From Curtobacterium sp. VKM Ac-1395 (GTDB lineage: Bacteria > Actinomycetota > Actinomycetes > Actinomycetales > Microbacteriaceae), in assembly GCF_015350975.1 (NCBI RefSeq), contig NZ_JADKRX010000003.1:186001-250000 (forward strand): a DNA stretch of 64,000 bases. Direction: 5' to 3'. Below, one piece after another: positions 63,361 through 64,000 of this stretch; within the stretch, counting starts at the first letter, position 1, and each line of letters begins with the position of its first letter. The notes below the pieces were generated by a model. It saw nothing but the letters and a program-made list of their open reading frames with translations. It was not told the origin of the DNA and did not search any database. The position numbers and the translations under genes were made by a program.

Positions 63361-63999
63361 CTACAGACCGGACTCCTCCGTGCGGACCAGGACCGCTTCG
63401 CTGTCCGGGCAGAGCACGACGTCGTCGGGGGCCGCACGGCGCACGGCCTGCAGGTCCGCGCCGGTGAGCGTCACGCCCGACGCCGTCGAGACGCCGCCCT
63501 GCAGCAGCGACGCACCGAAGCCGTAGCGGGCACGCTGGCGTTCGTAGAGCGCGAGCAGGTCCTCGGGGACCTTCGCGGCGATGTCCGCGCGGCTCTGGGT
63601 GGCGGCGGCGCGGTCGTTCTCGAGGCGCTGGATCTCGGTGTCGCGCTCGGCGACGAGCCCGGCGCGGGAGGCCTCGACGTCGGCCAGACGGGCCTCGACG
63701 TCGCCGACGCGGGCGCGGTAGACGTCGAGCCGTTCCATGATCTCGAGCTCGGAGGTCTCGAGGTCCCCGATCCGGCGCTGCAGCGAGTCGAGCTCGTTCT
63801 GCAGACCGGCGGCGTCCTTCGCGTTCGCGTGCTGGAGCATCGTGGTGTCCCGCTCGACCCGGGCCTGTGCGGTCGCGGTGTCGGACTCGAGGCGCGCGAG
63901 GTCGCGCTCGGAGTCCTCGACGTCACCGGTGGCCGCGGCCAGTTCGCTGCGCAGCGACGAGGCCGTCTTGCCGAGCTCGGTCAGCCGGTCGCCCTTCTG
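63361..63999 (-). CDS. CT398-like coiled-coil hairpin protein, C-terminal part, zinc ribbon degenerate
   Basis: 213 residues are visible; the N-terminus lies beyond the right edge, with no start inside the window (an internal Met at 63840 is in mid-helix). Most of it is a long alpha-helical coiled coil rich in Glu, Arg and Leu (SLQRRIGDLETSELEIMERL, then DVYRARVGDVEARLADVEAS), typical of the CT398-like zinc-ribbon family. The C-terminus normally carries two CxxC knuckles. Here it reads APDDVVLCPDSEAVLVRTEE, with a single Cys, so the zinc site is lost. Family members are proposed scaffolds; this gene commonly lies next to rnpB or an RNase H gene in actinobacteria. Confidence 0.8.
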   Translation of the reverse strand, partial: QKGDRLTELGKTASSLRSELAAATGDVEDSERDLARLESDTATAQARVERDTTMLQHANAKDAAGLQNELDSLQRRIGDLETSELEIMERLDVYRARVGDVEARLADVEASRAGLVAERDTEIQRLENDRAAATQSRADIAAKVPEDLLALYERQRARYGFGASLLQGGVSTASGVTLTGADLQAVRRAAPDDVVLCPDSEAVLVRTEESGL

Positions 64000-64000
64000 C

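Overview
This window looks like a chromosomal segment of a flagellated, very high-GC actinobacterium of the family Microbacteriaceae, and Curtobacterium is a plausible genus. The case rests on base composition, flagellar hook genes, actinobacterial families (DUF3000, DUF3093, DUF3159, DUF3710, DUF4191, DUF4193, SepH, polyphosphate glucokinase), an actinobacterial RNase P RNA, and many apparently leaderless genes. No rRNA, tRNA, prophage, transposase or CRISPR array was seen. Almost everything is housekeeping. The accessory-looking parts are the repeat-rich gaps, a nuclease-like gene near the left end and an exopolysaccharide operon.

Layout, left to right. 1-2270: end of a flagellar operon (flgK-flgL-fliW). 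2271-2636: three spaced palindromic repeats, then an AbiEi/DUF559-type gene. 3.6-11.1 kb: a beta-helix protein, an EcsC-like protein, a ChaB-like protein, an aldo/keto reductase, amtB behind a candidate GlnR site, zapE, and a sulfurtransferase-SufE pair. 11.2-18.5 kb: an alpha/beta hydrolase diverging from DUF3000-RNase D, then the beta-oxidation pair fadA-fadB. 18.5-27.9 kb: dxs, acnA, DUF3159, DUF3710, dut, DUF3093, DUF4193 and sepH. 28-37.7 kb: an alkaline-phosphatase-superfamily protein, topoisomerase IV (parC, parE), DUF7455, and the unidirectional set sigA-murT-gatD. 38-45 kb: an MFS transporter, a PAC2 protein, pepA, lpdA and the E2 acyltransferase. 45-49 kb: a kinase-like membrane protein, DUF4191, an RDD protein and glnA. 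49.4-54 kb: an overlapping operon of a processive glycosyltransferase, a membrane-anchored GH26 enzyme and a UDP-sugar dehydrogenase. 54.5-60.7 kb: glnE, a second glutamine synthetase and nadE. 60.7-64 kb: a SPOR-like protein, map, ppgK, rnpB and the end of a coiled-coil CT398-like gene.

Nitrogen assimilation is the main theme. amtB imports ammonium. GlnA1 keeps the adenylylatable tyrosine loop and GlnE would modify it. GlnA2 lacks that loop. A 38-bp four-half-site GlnR-type box lies upstream of both amtB and glnA, the same 10 nt from a -10-like hexamer in each case.

The strongest candidate for something undescribed is the MurT-GatD pair (34385-36414). Both keep their folds, but GatD has lost the nucleophilic Cys and the catalytic His of the glutaminase, MurT has lost its Cys4 zinc ribbon, and neither protein contains any cysteine. 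Microbacteriaceae make B-type peptidoglycan, in which the alpha-carboxyl of D-Glu2 carries the cross-bridge instead of an amide. This pair may therefore have been repurposed to join a diamino acid to D-Glu2. Two other striking signals are an array of three 38-bp palindromes at 72-73 bp spacing, and a repeated layout in which a TANNNT hexamer sits 6-7 nt before the start codon at 15 genes. The same spacing precedes the structurally defined 5' end of rnpB.
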